Source: Acidobacteriota bacterium
GTDB taxonomy: Bacteria > Acidobacteriota > Thermoanaerobaculia > Multivoradales > Multivoraceae
NCBI GenBank assembly: GCA_011525365.1
Contig: WTGQ01000003.1
Location: forward strand, 208,948 to 272,947
Reading direction: 5' to 3'
DNA: 64,000 nucleotides
Both the position numbers and the translations under genes were made by a program. Below, in pieces: positions 1 through 9,301 of this stretch (position 1 is the first letter of the stretch; each line of letters opens with the position of its first letter). Below the pieces are notes generated by a model that saw only the letters and a program-made list of their open reading frames with translations, ran no database searches and was not told the origin of the DNA.

Positions 1-1
1 G

Positions 2-1702
2 CCGATCTTCTTCCTGCCGGGGCTGGAGGGTCGCCTGCTGCGGCCGCTCGGCCTCGCCTTCATCGCCGCGCTCGCCGCCTCCCTGGTGGTGGCGTTGACG
101 GTGACGCCGGTGCTCGCCGTGCTGTTCCTGGGCCGGGCGCGGTCGCTCAGGTCGCGCCCGCCGTGGCTGCTGCGCGCCTTCCAGTGGGCCTACTCGCCGA
201 CTCTCGACTGGTGCTTCTCGCATCGATGGGCGGTGCTGTCTTCGGCGGCCCTGCTGGTGGTCGTCGCGGCGGCGCTCCTGCCCGGCCTGGGTCGCAGCTT
301 CCTGCCGGCCTTCAACGAGGGGTCGCTCACCGTGTCGGTGGTCAGCCCGCCCGGGATCCCGCTCGCCGAGAGCGATCGGCTGGGCAGCCGGGTCGAGGAG
401 GCGCTGCTCACCTTCCCGGAGGTCGTCTCGACCAGCCGGCGCACCGGCCGCGCGGAGAAGGACGAACACGTCCAGGGCGTCAACGCCTCCGAGATGGAGG
501 TCGTGCTGGCGCCGCTCGAAGACGGCCGCTCGAAGGACGAACTGGTCGCGGAGATGCGCCGCGCGGTGGCCGGGATACCGGCGGTTACGGTCTCCTTCGG
601 GCAGCCGATCAGCCACCGGATCGACCACATGATCTCGGGCTCCCGGACGAACCTGGCGGTGAAGGTCGAAGGACCCGATCTGGCGGTGTTGCGGACGCTG
701 GCCGCGCGGATCGAACAGGTCCTGGCGGCCGTGGCCGGCATCGTCGACCTGTCGAACCAGGAGCAGTCGCCGGTGCCCCAGATGGTCGTCGACTTCGACC
801 GCACGGCGATGGCCCGGTACGGGTTGAGCCTCGCGGACCTCGGCGGGGCCGTGGAGGCCCTGTTTCAGGGCGTCGTCGTCGGTGAGATCGTGGAGGAGGG
901 CCTGGCGTCCGACGTCGCCGTCCGGTTGCCGCCGGGCCTGCGGGCCCAACCAGACCGGGTCGCGGCCCTGCCCGTCTCGACGCCGGCAGGGGACCTGATC
1001 CGCCTGGGCGCGGTCGCCGAGGTGCGGCACGCTCTCGGCCCGTCCCTCATCCGGCGCGAGAACGCGCAACGGGTGGCGATGGTGACCGCCAACGTCACCG
1101 GTGCCGATCTCGTCGGCACGGTCGAGCGCGCCCAGGCCGCGGTCGAGGCCGAAGTCGATCTGCCGGCCGGCTACCTGGTGACCTTCGGCGGGCAGTTCGA
1201 GGAAGCGGGCCGGCGCGTCTACACGATGGGCCTGCTGGTCGTGCTCATCCTGGTCGGGATGTACGGCCTGCTCTACCTCGAGTTCGGCAGCCACCGCGAC
1301 ACCCTGGCGATGCTGGTCAACGTGCCGCTGGCCCTGGTCGGCGGCGTCGTCGCGGTGGCGCTGGGCGGCGGCGTCCTGTCGCTGGCGACCGTGGTCGGCT
1401 TCGTCACCCTGTTCGGGATCGCGACCCGCAACGGCGTGCTGCTGGTCAGCAACTACCGGCGGCTGCTCGGCGAGGGGCTGTCGCTGCACGCCGCCGTGCG
1501 GCGTGGTTCGGAGGAGCGGATGCCACCCATTTTGATGACGGCGCTGACGGCCGGGCTGGCGCTGGTGCCGCTCGTGTTGGGCGCGGGCGAGCCGGGCAAC
1601 GAGATCCTGAGTCCGATGGCCCAGGTCATCCTCGGCGGGCTGTTGACGTCGACGTTCCTCAACCTGGTGGTGGTGCCGGTGCTCTACGCTAGGAAGTCAT
1701 GA
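2..1702 (+). CDS. Heavy-metal RND efflux permease, CzcA/CusA-like (5' partial)
   Basis: Inner-membrane proton-driven pump subunit of a tripartite metal or cation exporter. The open frame runs to the left window edge, so only the C-terminal 566 residues of a protein that is normally about 1,000 residues are present. Visible family features are a hydrophobic segment ending in TVTPVLAVLFLG, a periplasmic porter region with QPISHRIDHMISGSRTNLAV (the CzcA family usually has a very similar 'QPI..R.DELISG.RTD.AVKV' stretch), and a C-terminal run of five or so membrane helices from about residue 410 onward. The HME-type subfamily is inferred from this porter motif; the substrate metal cannot be read from the fragment because the key helix-4 residues lie upstream. 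The stop overlaps the next start by 4 bases (ATGA), so the two genes are probably co-translated. Confidence 0.88.
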   Translation, partial: PIFFLPGLEGRLLRPLGLAFIAALAASLVVALTVTPVLAVLFLGRARSLRSRPPWLLRAFQWAYSPTLDWCFSHRWAVLSSAALLVVVAAALLPGLGRSFLPAFNEGSLTVSVVSPPGIPLAESDRLGSRVEEALLTFPEVVSTSRRTGRAEKDEHVQGVNASEMEVVLAPLEDGRSKDELVAEMRRAVAGIPAVTVSFGQPISHRIDHMISGSRTNLAVKVEGPDLAVLRTLAARIEQVLAAVAGIVDLSNQEQSPVPQMVVDFDRTAMARYGLSLADLGGAVEALFQGVVVGEIVEEGLASDVAVRLPPGLRAQPDRVAALPVSTPAGDLIRLGAVAEVRHALGPSLIRRENAQRVAMVTANVTGADLVGTVERAQAAVEAEVDLPAGYLVTFGGQFEEAGRRVYTMGLLVVLILVGMYGLLYLEFGSHRDTLAMLVNVPLALVGGVVAVALGGGVLSLATVVGFVTLFGIATRNGVLLVSNYRRLLGEGLSLHAAVRRGSEERMPPILMTALTAGLALVPLVLGAGEPGNEILSPMAQVILGGLLTSTFLNLVVVPVLYARKS

Positions 1703-3462
1703 GCCACCTGGCCCGCCTCGCCGCCGCCCTCGCCTTTCCCCTCCTGGCCGCCTGCAACGTCGAGATCTCCGTCGACGCCGACGCGGACCTCATCGCCGCC
1801 GCCGGCGACGAGTACCTGGAGTTCGTCGCCGCCCGCGACCCGTACCTCAAGTTCCGGCGCGGGGAGAAGGTGGAGGACTTCCCGGACTGGACGCTCGAAG
1901 CCGCCGAGGCGGACGCGGCGTTCGCCCAGGACCTGCTCGAGCGGCTGGCCGGCGTCGACGAGGAGGCGGTCGACCACGAGGACTGGATCTCGCTGCGGCT
2001 GCTGCGCTGGAACCTCGGCATGCTGGTCGAGGCGCCGGTGCACTACTGGGCGGACTTCAACATCACGCCCTACGCGGCCGGCGGCTTCAGCCTGAACATC
2101 CTCCACCAGGTGCTCGGTGCCGCTCCGGTCGAAGCCGACGAGGACCGCGCCCACTACTTCCATCTGCTCGACGAGTACGCCCAGGGGATCGGCCAACTCG
2201 CCGACAAGGTCGCCGGGCAGAAGGAGCGCGGCATCTACCTGCCGAAGGCTCAGGTCCCGGCCGTGGTCGGGATGTTCGAGGGCTACCGGAGTCGCCTCGA
2301 GGAGCTGTTCGTACCTGCCGCCGACCGCGCCGGCGAGGAGGCCGACGACTTCCTGGACCAGGTTCGCGAGGCGGTCGAAACCGGAATCGACGCGCAGTTC
2401 AGCCGCCTGGTCACCGAACTGGGCGACGACTACCTGGAGGCGGCGCCGGAACAGGTCGGACTGTCGGAGGTGCCCGGCGGCCGCGAGCTCTACGTCCACC
2501 GGGTGCGGTCGAACACGACGACGGACCTCACGCCCGAGGAGATCCACCAGCTCGGCCTGGAACAAGTCGCGCAGATCGAAGCGGAACTGGCGGCGTTGCG
2601 CGAGGAGATCGGCTTCGAGGCCACGTCCGAAGAGACCGCGATGAAGGAGTTCCTGGACCAGGTCCGCGCCGACCCGCGCTTCATCGCCGCGTCGCCCGAG
2701 GAGGTCGAGGAGCGCTACATGGGCTACATCGAGAAGATCGAGCCCCACATCGCCGACTACTTCGACGTGCTGCCGGAGGCGCCCTACGGCGTCCGCCGCC
2801 TCGATCCGACGTCGGAGGCGACGATGACCTTCGGCGTCTACCAGCTTCCGACGTCCGTCAACCCGCGCGGCGAGTACCGCTACAACGGTTCCGACCTCGA
2901 GAACCGCTCCCTGTTCTCGGCGCAGGGGCTGATCTACCACGAGCTGATCCCCGGCCATCACTTCCAGCTCGCGCTGGCCAACGAGCGCGAGGACCTGCCC
3001 CGGTTCCGCCGCGAGACGATCGGCTACGGCGCCTTCACCGAGGGCTGGGCCGAATACGCCGCCAACCTCGGCAAGGAGATGGGCGTCTACGAGAATGCCT
3101 ACGACCTCTACGGCCGCCTGGTCATGGAGATGTTCATCTCCTGCCGCCTGGTGCTCGACACCGGCATGAACCATTTCGGCTGGGACCTCGAGCGCGCCCG
3201 CGAGTACATGAGCGCCCGCGTCGTCTACTCCGACGTCGAGGTCGCCACGGAACTGCTGCGCTACTCAGCCGACATCCACGGCCAGGCGCTGGCCTACCGC
3301 ATCGGCAACCTGGAGATCCTCCGCCTGCGCCGGAAGGCCGAGGAAGCGCTAGGCGACCGCTTCGACATCAAGGCCTTCCACGCCGCCGTGATCGGCAGCG
3401 GCGCCATGCCGATGGTCGTGCTGGAAGAGCACATCGACTGGTGGATCGAACAGCAGGGGTAA
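1699..3462 (+). CDS. DUF885-family lipoprotein (putative metallopeptidase-like)
   Basis: A 587-residue protein with a lipoprotein signal (LLAAC, acylated Cys about residue 19), so probably anchored to a membrane facing the periplasm. The body matches the DUF885 family, whose hallmark is a His-Glu followed by PGH; here it is YHELIPGHHFQ, with H414, E415, H420 and H421. This resembles a zinc-peptidase helix, so a peptidase or hydrolase role is plausible but is inference. The C-terminal half contains FTEGWAEYA, also typical of DUF885 proteins. Its ATG overlaps the RND pump stop, suggesting translational coupling, though a functional link with metal efflux is not evident. Length is normal for the family. 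Confidence 0.85.
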   Translation: MSHLARLAAALAFPLLAACNVEISVDADADLIAAAGDEYLEFVAARDPYLKFRRGEKVEDFPDWTLEAAEADAAFAQDLLERLAGVDEEAVDHEDWISLRLLRWNLGMLVEAPVHYWADFNITPYAAGGFSLNILHQVLGAAPVEADEDRAHYFHLLDEYAQGIGQLADKVAGQKERGIYLPKAQVPAVVGMFEGYRSRLEELFVPAADRAGEEADDFLDQVREAVETGIDAQFSRLVTELGDDYLEAAPEQVGLSEVPGGRELYVHRVRSNTTTDLTPEEIHQLGLEQVAQIEAELAALREEIGFEATSEETAMKEFLDQVRADPRFIAASPEEVEERYMGYIEKIEPHIADYFDVLPEAPYGVRRLDPTSEATMTFGVYQLPTSVNPRGEYRYNGSDLENRSLFSAQGLIYHELIPGHHFQLALANEREDLPRFRRETIGYGAFTEGWAEYAANLGKEMGVYENAYDLYGRLVMEMFISCRLVLDTGMNHFGWDLERAREYMSARVVYSDVEVATELLRYSADIHGQALAYRIGNLEILRLRRKAEEALGDRFDIKAFHAAVIGSGAMPMVVLEEHIDWWIEQQG

Positions 3463-3509
3463 GCCGGGCGGTATTCTCCTCCGCACCACACCAAAGAGGA
3501 GGATCTGCC

Positions 3510-4325
3510 ATGCCCCGACCCCGAACCACCTGCGCCATCTTCGCGACCTTCCTGATTGCCGTCGCCTTTCTGGCGTGTCAGACCGACACAGCCGACGATG
3601 CGGCCGCCGAAGCCGACATGGACGCCGAGCACGAAGAAAGCGCGGAAAGCCACGAGGTCCACTGGTCCTACGAAGGCGACACCGGCCCCGCCATGTGGGG
3701 CTCCCTCGACCCGTCCTTCGCGGCCTGCGACGACGGTACGCGGCAGTCGCCTGTGGACATCGCCGGGGCCGTGGACGGCGGGGAGGGCGAACTCGAGATC
3801 CGCTGGCAGGCCGGCGACGCCGAGGTGATCGACAACGGCCACACCATCGTGGTCAACGTGGCGGAGGGAAGCGCCATCAGCCTGGAGGGAAGGGAGTTCG
3901 CGCTGCTGCAGTTCCACTTCCACCATCCCAGCGAGCACACCGTGGAGGGAAGCGCCGCCCCGATCGATATCCACTTCGTGCATGCCGCCGGAGAAGGTGA
4001 TCTGGCGGTGATCGGAGTGTTCCTGGAGGCAGGCGAGGCCGACCCGACCATCCAGAGCATCTGGGATGCGATTCCGCCCGTCGGCGAGTCGCCCGGAGCA
4101 CTGGCGGCGCTCGATCCGCGCGCCTTGCTGCCGGAGGGAGGCAGCCACTACCGCTACCCCGGTTCGCTGACGACGCCGGGCTGCTCGGAGATCGTCAGTT
4201 GGGTGGTGATGACCGATTCGATCGCGGTTTCCCAGGAGCAGATCGACGCGTTCGCGGCCATCTATCCGATGAACGCGCGGCCGGTGCAGCCCCTGAACGA
4301 ACGGACGATTGAACTGCGGCAGTAG
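3510..4325 (+). CDS. Alpha-class carbonic anhydrase, lipoprotein
   Basis: Interconverts CO2 and bicarbonate in the periplasm. The 271-residue protein has a lipobox (AFLAC, Cys23), an acidic linker, then the alpha-CA fold starting at HWSY (residue 51). Zinc ligands are visible as QFHFHHPSEH (H136 and H138) and IHFVH (H155). QSPVDI and GSLTTPGCSE are further family signatures, and the proton-shuttle position appears as NGHT. I chose the ATG at 3510 because AGAGGAGGA lies directly upstream; an earlier in-frame start at 3441 would overlap the DUF885 gene and place the signal peptide internally. Length and motifs indicate an active enzyme. Confidence 0.93.
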   Translation: MPRPRTTCAIFATFLIAVAFLACQTDTADDAAAEADMDAEHEESAESHEVHWSYEGDTGPAMWGSLDPSFAACDDGTRQSPVDIAGAVDGGEGELEIRWQAGDAEVIDNGHTIVVNVAEGSAISLEGREFALLQFHFHHPSEHTVEGSAAPIDIHFVHAAGEGDLAVIGVFLEAGEADPTIQSIWDAIPPVGESPGALAALDPRALLPEGGSHYRYPGSLTTPGCSEIVSWVVMTDSIAVSQEQIDAFAAIYPMNARPVQPLNERTIELRQ

Positions 4326-4346
4326 AGCGAAGCTCGTGGCGGCCAC

Positions 4347-5168
4347 ATGACGCCGAAGCTCCATCCGCTCAACCGGGGCTTCCGCTGGGAGCACGGAGGC
4401 GGCCCCTACCGGCGCATCTCTTCCGCGCAGGCCCGCCAGTGGAGCGAGCAGGGCTTCTTCGTGCTGGAGGACGCGGTCGAGCCGACCACGCTCGAGCGCC
4501 TCATCGCCGAGATCGACCCCTGGGAGGCCAGGACCGAAGCGGCGCTCCGCGAACTGCCTCAGGGGCGTCGTTTCATCAATCGCGCCGACGAGATCACCTT
4601 CACCGTCCACCTGGTGCTGCGCTCGGTTTTCTTGCGCGACTTCTGTGCCGGACCACTCTTTCGTGATCTCGCCTGGGACCTGGTGAGCCCCGACGTTCGG
4701 CTCTACTGGGACCAGGCAGTCTACAAGAAGCCGAGCGTTCCAGCCCCCTTTCCGTGGCATCAGGACAACGGCTACGGCTTCCTCGACCCGCAGGCCTATC
4801 TCACCTGCTGGATCGCACTGACCGACGCCACCACCAGCAACGGCTGCCCCCGGGTGCTTCCGGGACTGCATCGCCACGGCACCCTGGAGCACTGGACCAC
4901 CGATCTCGGCTACTGCTGCGCGGACGAGGACGCTGAAGGGATCGCCGCACCGGCAAGAGCCGGCAGCATCGTCGTCTTCTCCTCACTTACGCCGCATGCG
5001 ACGGGGCCGAATCTCACCTCCGAGGTCCGCAAGGCCTACATCGTGCAGCTCGCCCCCGACGGGGCACGTCGCATGGAGCCCGACGGGAACGCCGGCGGCT
5101 ACCGGCCCGTTCTCCAGAACGACCCGGATCGACAGTTCTCCATCCTCAGAAGCGGACGCCGACCTTGA
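4347..5168 (+). CDS. Phytanoyl-CoA dioxygenase (PhyH) family oxygenase
   Basis: Probable Fe(II)/2-oxoglutarate-dependent hydroxylase, 273 residues, cytosolic (no signal peptide). The facial-triad ligands are visible as FPWHQDNGYGF (H138, D140) and the distal histidine in TPHATGPN (H217), followed by an Arg that could bind 2-oxoglutarate. The substrate cannot be deduced; PhyH relatives act on acyl-CoAs, small natural products or amino-acid derivatives. It starts 21 bases after the carbonic anhydrase, so the four genes from the RND pump onward may be one transcript. Its last 23 bases overlap the end of the convergent TonB receptor gene. Confidence 0.88.
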   Translation: MTPKLHPLNRGFRWEHGGGPYRRISSAQARQWSEQGFFVLEDAVEPTTLERLIAEIDPWEARTEAALRELPQGRRFINRADEITFTVHLVLRSVFLRDFCAGPLFRDLAWDLVSPDVRLYWDQAVYKKPSVPAPFPWHQDNGYGFLDPQAYLTCWIALTDATTSNGCPRVLPGLHRHGTLEHWTTDLGYCCADEDAEGIAAPARAGSIVVFSSLTPHATGPNLTSEVRKAYIVQLAPDGARRMEPDGNAGGYRPVLQNDPDRQFSILRSGRRP

Positions 5169-7833
5169 GGCGGAACTCCCGCGTCAACTGGTAGGTGGAG
5201 AGGCTGGTTTGGGGCCGCCCGTTCCTCGTGTTGATCAGAACCAGAGCCTGCTCGTTGGTGACGTTTGCAACCTCGCCGCCGATGATGCCTTGCACTCCAC
5301 CCCGGATCGGGAACTGGTAGGTGGCGTTCACGTTGAGCGTGAAGAAGTCGTCGAGCTTGTTCGTGCCCCTCGGCTCGCGGAGGGTCGTCGTGGTGATGGT
5401 CTGGCCGGACACCGGGTGCCTGACCTGGGTGGCGGGCTGCAATCCCCAAGGCTCGCCGTCTGCCAGGTGCGCGCTGGCACTGGTCATTAGGTCATGGCTG
5501 CCGAACCTCCATCGCTTCATGCCGACGACGTTGACGATGTGGTCCCGCTGGTAGCTGATGGGTCCGAACCAGTTGGGGCCACTGGTGGGATTGAGAAGCC
5601 CGGTCGAAACCTCGATGCCGCCGAAGCCTTCCAGGTGGTCGTCGTTGTCGTTGCGGGACTCGTTGTTGCCTTCGTTCCAGTCCCTCGCGTAGTTCATCTG
5701 CAACGACCAGTCGTTGCGAAACGCCCGGTTGAGCTGTAACAGGATGCCCTCGTACTGGCGTCTGTTCTGCGGCCAGTTTCTCAGGTCGCGAACGACCGCG
5801 CCCTGCTCGTCGAACTGCAGGGTGCTGTGGAACATGTTCTCCATCTCCCACGAGGTCACGCGCGACTTGAAGACCCAGTTGTTCGAGAACTGCCAGTCGA
5901 AGCCCACCGAGATCTCGTCCTTGTAGTAGGGCTCGACGGAGGAGGCCAGGGGGTCACGGGGCTCGACGCGGCGCTGGAAGCGGTCGTAGAGCCCCGTCTC
6001 CGGATTCCACCCGTACTGCGTGTAGGCGTTCTCACCATTGGCGCCGGCCGTGAACTCCGTGAAGACGACACCGAGGCCGATGTAGTCGTAGTAGCGGCCG
6101 GCGGATGCCTTGACCAGCATCCTGCCGTCGGCGTTGAGGTCGTAGACCGCCGACAGGCGCGGCGCCACCTTCTGGTAGTCCATGACTTCCTGGTCGAGGT
6201 TGTTGTTGATGTCCTGGGTGTCCTGGCGCAGGCCGAGGCTGACGGTGAGGTGGTCACCGACCGTGATCCGGTCCTGGATGTAGGCAGCACCTATGCCGCT
6301 GGTGAAAGTGGTGTTGCAAGGAACGGGGCAGTCGAAGACTCGCTTGTTGATCGGGGTCGCATAGCCGCCCGGCAACGAACGGCTGTAGCCGCGGCCGCGG
6401 TACTCCGTGCCGATACTCGTGATCGTCGCAAAGGTGACGTCCTGGACGTCGATGCCGGCCTTGAACTCGTGCTTGTCCCTGAAGAAGGTCAGCGAGGCAT
6501 TCGCTTGATCGCGCGGGAAGTCGTTTCCTCCAGCGCCCAGGCGCTGCACGGGAGCGTTGTAGCGCAGACCGTCGGCAAGGTCGCGGTAGCGAAAGTCGTT
6601 GCCGTCGGGATCGTCCGGAAGCGCGTCGGGAAGGATCGGGGCCGGCGGGGAACCGATGCGCGCCGTCGTAAGCTCGCGGTTGGCGGCCTTGACCTCGAGG
6701 AATGCCGAGCCGGTCAGGGCGAAGCTCCAGGTCAGGGTCTGGATTCTGTTGTTCCAACTGTTCCTGGTGACCGAATAGATGTCGGCCGCTGTGCCGGGCG
6801 GGTTGAGGCGGCCTGACGGGGAGTCGATCCAGGTCAACGCAAGCTGGTGGCGGTCGTTGGGCTGGGTGTTGACCTTGCCGACGAGCGGCTTCGCCTCGCG
6901 GTTGACGTCGACCAGATCGCCCTCGCGAGTCCGGTCGAGCGCGTTGTCATTCATCTCGCTGAGCGATCCGTAGAACCAGGCCTTGTTCCGGAAGAGCGGC
7001 CCGCCGAGGCCTGTCTCGTAGCTGCTGATCATGGAGTCCGGCCGTTCGATCTCGAGCCAGTTCGCGGCGCGCCACGCCGGGTTCTGGCCGATGTAGAGAA
7101 AATCGCCGTGGAGTTCATTCGTGCCGGTCTTGATCGTCGTGTTCATCACCCCGCTGACCCCCCGGCCGTATTCGGCGCTGAACCCGGCGGACTCCATGCG
7201 GTTCTCGGTGATCACGGTCGACGGCATGTAGAAGCTCATTTCGCCGCCGCGCCGATTGTGGGAGATGTCGACGCCGTCGATGAAGACGACGTTCTCCTGG
7301 GCGATGCCGCCGTTGACCCCGGGTGCTTGATCGAATTCCTGCTTGTAAGACACGACACCGGCCATCAGCTTCATGTTCGACCAGTAGTTGCGCGTGGCTT
7401 GGGGGATGTGCTCGAGTGCCTCTTCCCCGAGCGCGGTGACGGCGCCGGTGTCGTACTTCGTGACCAGCGCTGCCTCGGAGGTGACGGTGATCTCCTCGGC
7501 CGTGGAGCCCAGAACGAGGTCGACGTCCTCGCGCTTCCCCAGCTCGAGGACGACGGCGCGCTCGACCGAGCCCAGGCCCTCGAGGTCTGCGGTGACCGTG
7601 TAGTTCCCCGACTGGAGAAGGGCGAAGCGATAGTCGCCGTTGGCGTCGGTTATCTCGGTCCTCGTGTTCTGAGGGCCGGTCAGGGTCACGGTGACTCCGG
7701 GCAGGCCGTCACCCTGGGCGTCGGTTATCGTGCCGTCGATGGTCGATGTCTGCGGCCCGTCGGCCAGAAGCGGCAGCGCGCAGATGGCGATGGCGAAGGT
7801 CCAGATCGAGGACCTGATGGCGGTGGCTCTCAC
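5146..7833 (-). CDS. TonB-dependent receptor with N-terminal carboxypeptidase-regulatory-like domain
   Basis: Outer-membrane active transporter, 895 residues. After a signal peptide (cleavage near PLLADG) comes a carboxypeptidase-regulatory-like Ig domain (TIDGTITDAQGDGLPGVTV), then a plug (EEITVTSEAALVTKYDTGAV and GVSGVMNTTIKTGTNELHG) and a beta-barrel ending in the aromatic LKVGVRF expected for outer-membrane insertion. I chose GTG at 7833 because GGAGGGG lies 6 bases upstream and it places the signal peptide at the N-terminus; an ATG at 7893 would add 20 charged residues. The ligand is unknown. This is the architecture of large, OmpA/Oar-like TonB receptors common in Acidobacteriota. It is divergent from the FAH-family gene. 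Confidence 0.9.
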   Translation of the reverse strand: MRATAIRSSIWTFAIAICALPLLADGPQTSTIDGTITDAQGDGLPGVTVTLTGPQNTRTEITDANGDYRFALLQSGNYTVTADLEGLGSVERAVVLELGKREDVDLVLGSTAEEITVTSEAALVTKYDTGAVTALGEEALEHIPQATRNYWSNMKLMAGVVSYKQEFDQAPGVNGGIAQENVVFIDGVDISHNRRGGEMSFYMPSTVITENRMESAGFSAEYGRGVSGVMNTTIKTGTNELHGDFLYIGQNPAWRAANWLEIERPDSMISSYETGLGGPLFRNKAWFYGSLSEMNDNALDRTREGDLVDVNREAKPLVGKVNTQPNDRHQLALTWIDSPSGRLNPPGTAADIYSVTRNSWNNRIQTLTWSFALTGSAFLEVKAANRELTTARIGSPPAPILPDALPDDPDGNDFRYRDLADGLRYNAPVQRLGAGGNDFPRDQANASLTFFRDKHEFKAGIDVQDVTFATITSIGTEYRGRGYSRSLPGGYATPINKRVFDCPVPCNTTFTSGIGAAYIQDRITVGDHLTVSLGLRQDTQDINNNLDQEVMDYQKVAPRLSAVYDLNADGRMLVKASAGRYYDYIGLGVVFTEFTAGANGENAYTQYGWNPETGLYDRFQRRVEPRDPLASSVEPYYKDEISVGFDWQFSNNWVFKSRVTSWEMENMFHSTLQFDEQGAVVRDLRNWPQNRRQYEGILLQLNRAFRNDWSLQMNYARDWNEGNNESRNDNDDHLEGFGGIEVSTGLLNPTSGPNWFGPISYQRDHIVNVVGMKRWRFGSHDLMTSASAHLADGEPWGLQPATQVRHPVSGQTITTTTLREPRGTNKLDDFFTLNVNATYQFPIRGGVQGIIGGEVANVTNEQALVLINTRNGRPQTSLSTYQLTREFRLKVGVRF

Positions 7834-7977
7834 GATTCTCCCCTCCAGAGTCTGCGACCCGTCGAGTCGGCGTTTCCTGTTGAGGGCCGCCACCGGGCCG
7901 CGTGATGGAAACTGCTAAGCCAAACGTGCGCTCTCGCCTTGACCGGGAGCGGAGGCACGGAAAACCCTGTTGGAAGT

Positions 7978-7994
7978 CTTGAACACTGTACCAC
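7978..7994. promoter_or_regulatory. Weak candidate operator in the divergent TonB-receptor/FAH gap
   Basis: The 226-base gap between the divergent TonB receptor and the FAH-family gene contains CTTGAACACTGTACCAC. This partly fits the TTGnnACAnTGTnnCAA palindrome seen far better at 34153 and 42301: about 9 of 12 defined positions match. It could be a degenerate site of the same regulator, or chance. I see no convincing -35/-10 pair elsewhere in this gap. Confidence 0.25.
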
Positions 7995-8059
7995 TACGCA
8001 ACGGCGTCGGATAGTGTGGTTTGGATCTGTCTTCTGTAAATCGATTTAGGAAGAAAATC

Positions 8060-9208
8060 ATGCGTGAACTTCGTTGGCGTCCGCTCGCCGGTGTCCTGGT
8101 CGTCCTGATGAGTACGCCCGTTGCCTTCGGCCAGGCGACGGAGTCGGCCGAGCCCTTCAAGGTCGGAACCTTCGACATCGACGGCGTGCCGCGCGTCGGC
8201 CTCGTCCTGCGGGACAGCCTGGTGGTCGACATCGCCGAGGCGAACCGGGGGCTCGAGGCGGATCCCGCCTACCCGAAGATGCCGATGCCGGGGGACATGC
8301 TCGAGTTGATCGGCCGCTACGAATACGGTCTCAAGTACCGGCTGTACGAGATCGTGAACCATCTCGTCGAGAAGGAGCTCCTGGGGAGCGGGGCGCCGGG
8401 ATACGTCCACCCGGTCGGCGAACTCCGGATCCGGCCGCCGATCATGTATCCGGGGAAGATCCTGAACGCCGCCGTCAACTTCTACAGCCACGTCAACGAG
8501 TCGGGGACCGAGGAGGAGCGGGCCGCGGCCCGGCGTCAGCGCCGGGAGAACCGGGGCGTCCCGTATCTCTTCCTCAAGCCGTCGCGAGGCGCGGTCGTCG
8601 GCAGCGGCGACGAGATCGTGATTCCCTACGGCCGCGATCGCACGGACTGGGAAGTCGAGCTGGGCGCGGTCATCGGACGGACGGCGAGGTACGTCTCCGC
8701 CGCCGAGGCCCAGGACCATGTCTTTGGCTACATGGTCTCCATCGACGTTTCCGACCGCGGCGGGCGCCCGCCGGGAGGCAACCCCATCCGCAGTGACTGG
8801 TTCGTCGGCAAGGGGCACGACACCTTTGCCCCGCAGGGCCCGTGGATCGTGCCGCGCGAGTTCTACGGCGACCCGATGGAGAACCTCCGCCAGACCCTGA
8901 GCGTCGACGGTACCCTGCTCCAGGAGGCGCGCGCCGGCGACATGATCCACTCGCTGTGGGAGCTGATCGAGTACGGGTCGTCGATCATCACGCTCTACCC
9001 GGGCGACGTGATCAACAACGGCACCTCGGGCGGCACGGCGGCCGGAGCGGCCGCGACTCGCGGACCGGAGGATCGCTTCCTCAAGCCGGGCGAGCTGGTC
9101 GAGGCGTCGATCGACGGCATCGGTACGCTGCGGCTCCCGGTCGTCGCCGGCGAGAAGCCGCCGGGCGAGACGGGGGCCCGGCTGCCGCCGGTCAAGTCGT
9201 ATCGCTGA
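8060..9208 (+). CDS. Fumarylacetoacetate hydrolase (FAH) family protein, exported
   Basis: A 382-residue protein with an N-terminal signal peptide (hydrophobic run ending STPVAFGQA), which is unusual because most FAH-fold enzymes are cytosolic. The FAH domain begins around PPIMYPGKILNAAVNFYSH and continues with YLFLKPSRGAVVGSGDEIV and DWEVELGAVIG, in which E198 and E200 fall where the family binds its divalent metal. Family reactions are hydrolysis, decarboxylation or hydration of 2-oxo or 2,4-dioxo acids; the substrate here is unknown. The ATG at 8060 is preferred over one at 8021 because AGGAAG precedes it and it begins the signal peptide. It is divergent from the TonB receptor. Confidence 0.87.
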   Translation: MRELRWRPLAGVLVVLMSTPVAFGQATESAEPFKVGTFDIDGVPRVGLVLRDSLVVDIAEANRGLEADPAYPKMPMPGDMLELIGRYEYGLKYRLYEIVNHLVEKELLGSGAPGYVHPVGELRIRPPIMYPGKILNAAVNFYSHVNESGTEEERAAARRQRRENRGVPYLFLKPSRGAVVGSGDEIVIPYGRDRTDWEVELGAVIGRTARYVSAAEAQDHVFGYMVSIDVSDRGGRPPGGNPIRSDWFVGKGHDTFAPQGPWIVPREFYGDPMENLRQTLSVDGTLLQEARAGDMIHSLWELIEYGSSIITLYPGDVINNGTSGGTAAGAAATRGPEDRFLKPGELVEASIDGIGTLRLPVVAGEKPPGETGARLPPVKSYR

Positions 9209-9301
9209 CCGGGGCGGGAGCAGCGTGGGCGTGCGCTCCGGGTAGGATTGCCCTGAGCAGGCCTGGACCCAGTCCTTCCGAACACCTTCGGAGAGCGCTT
9301 G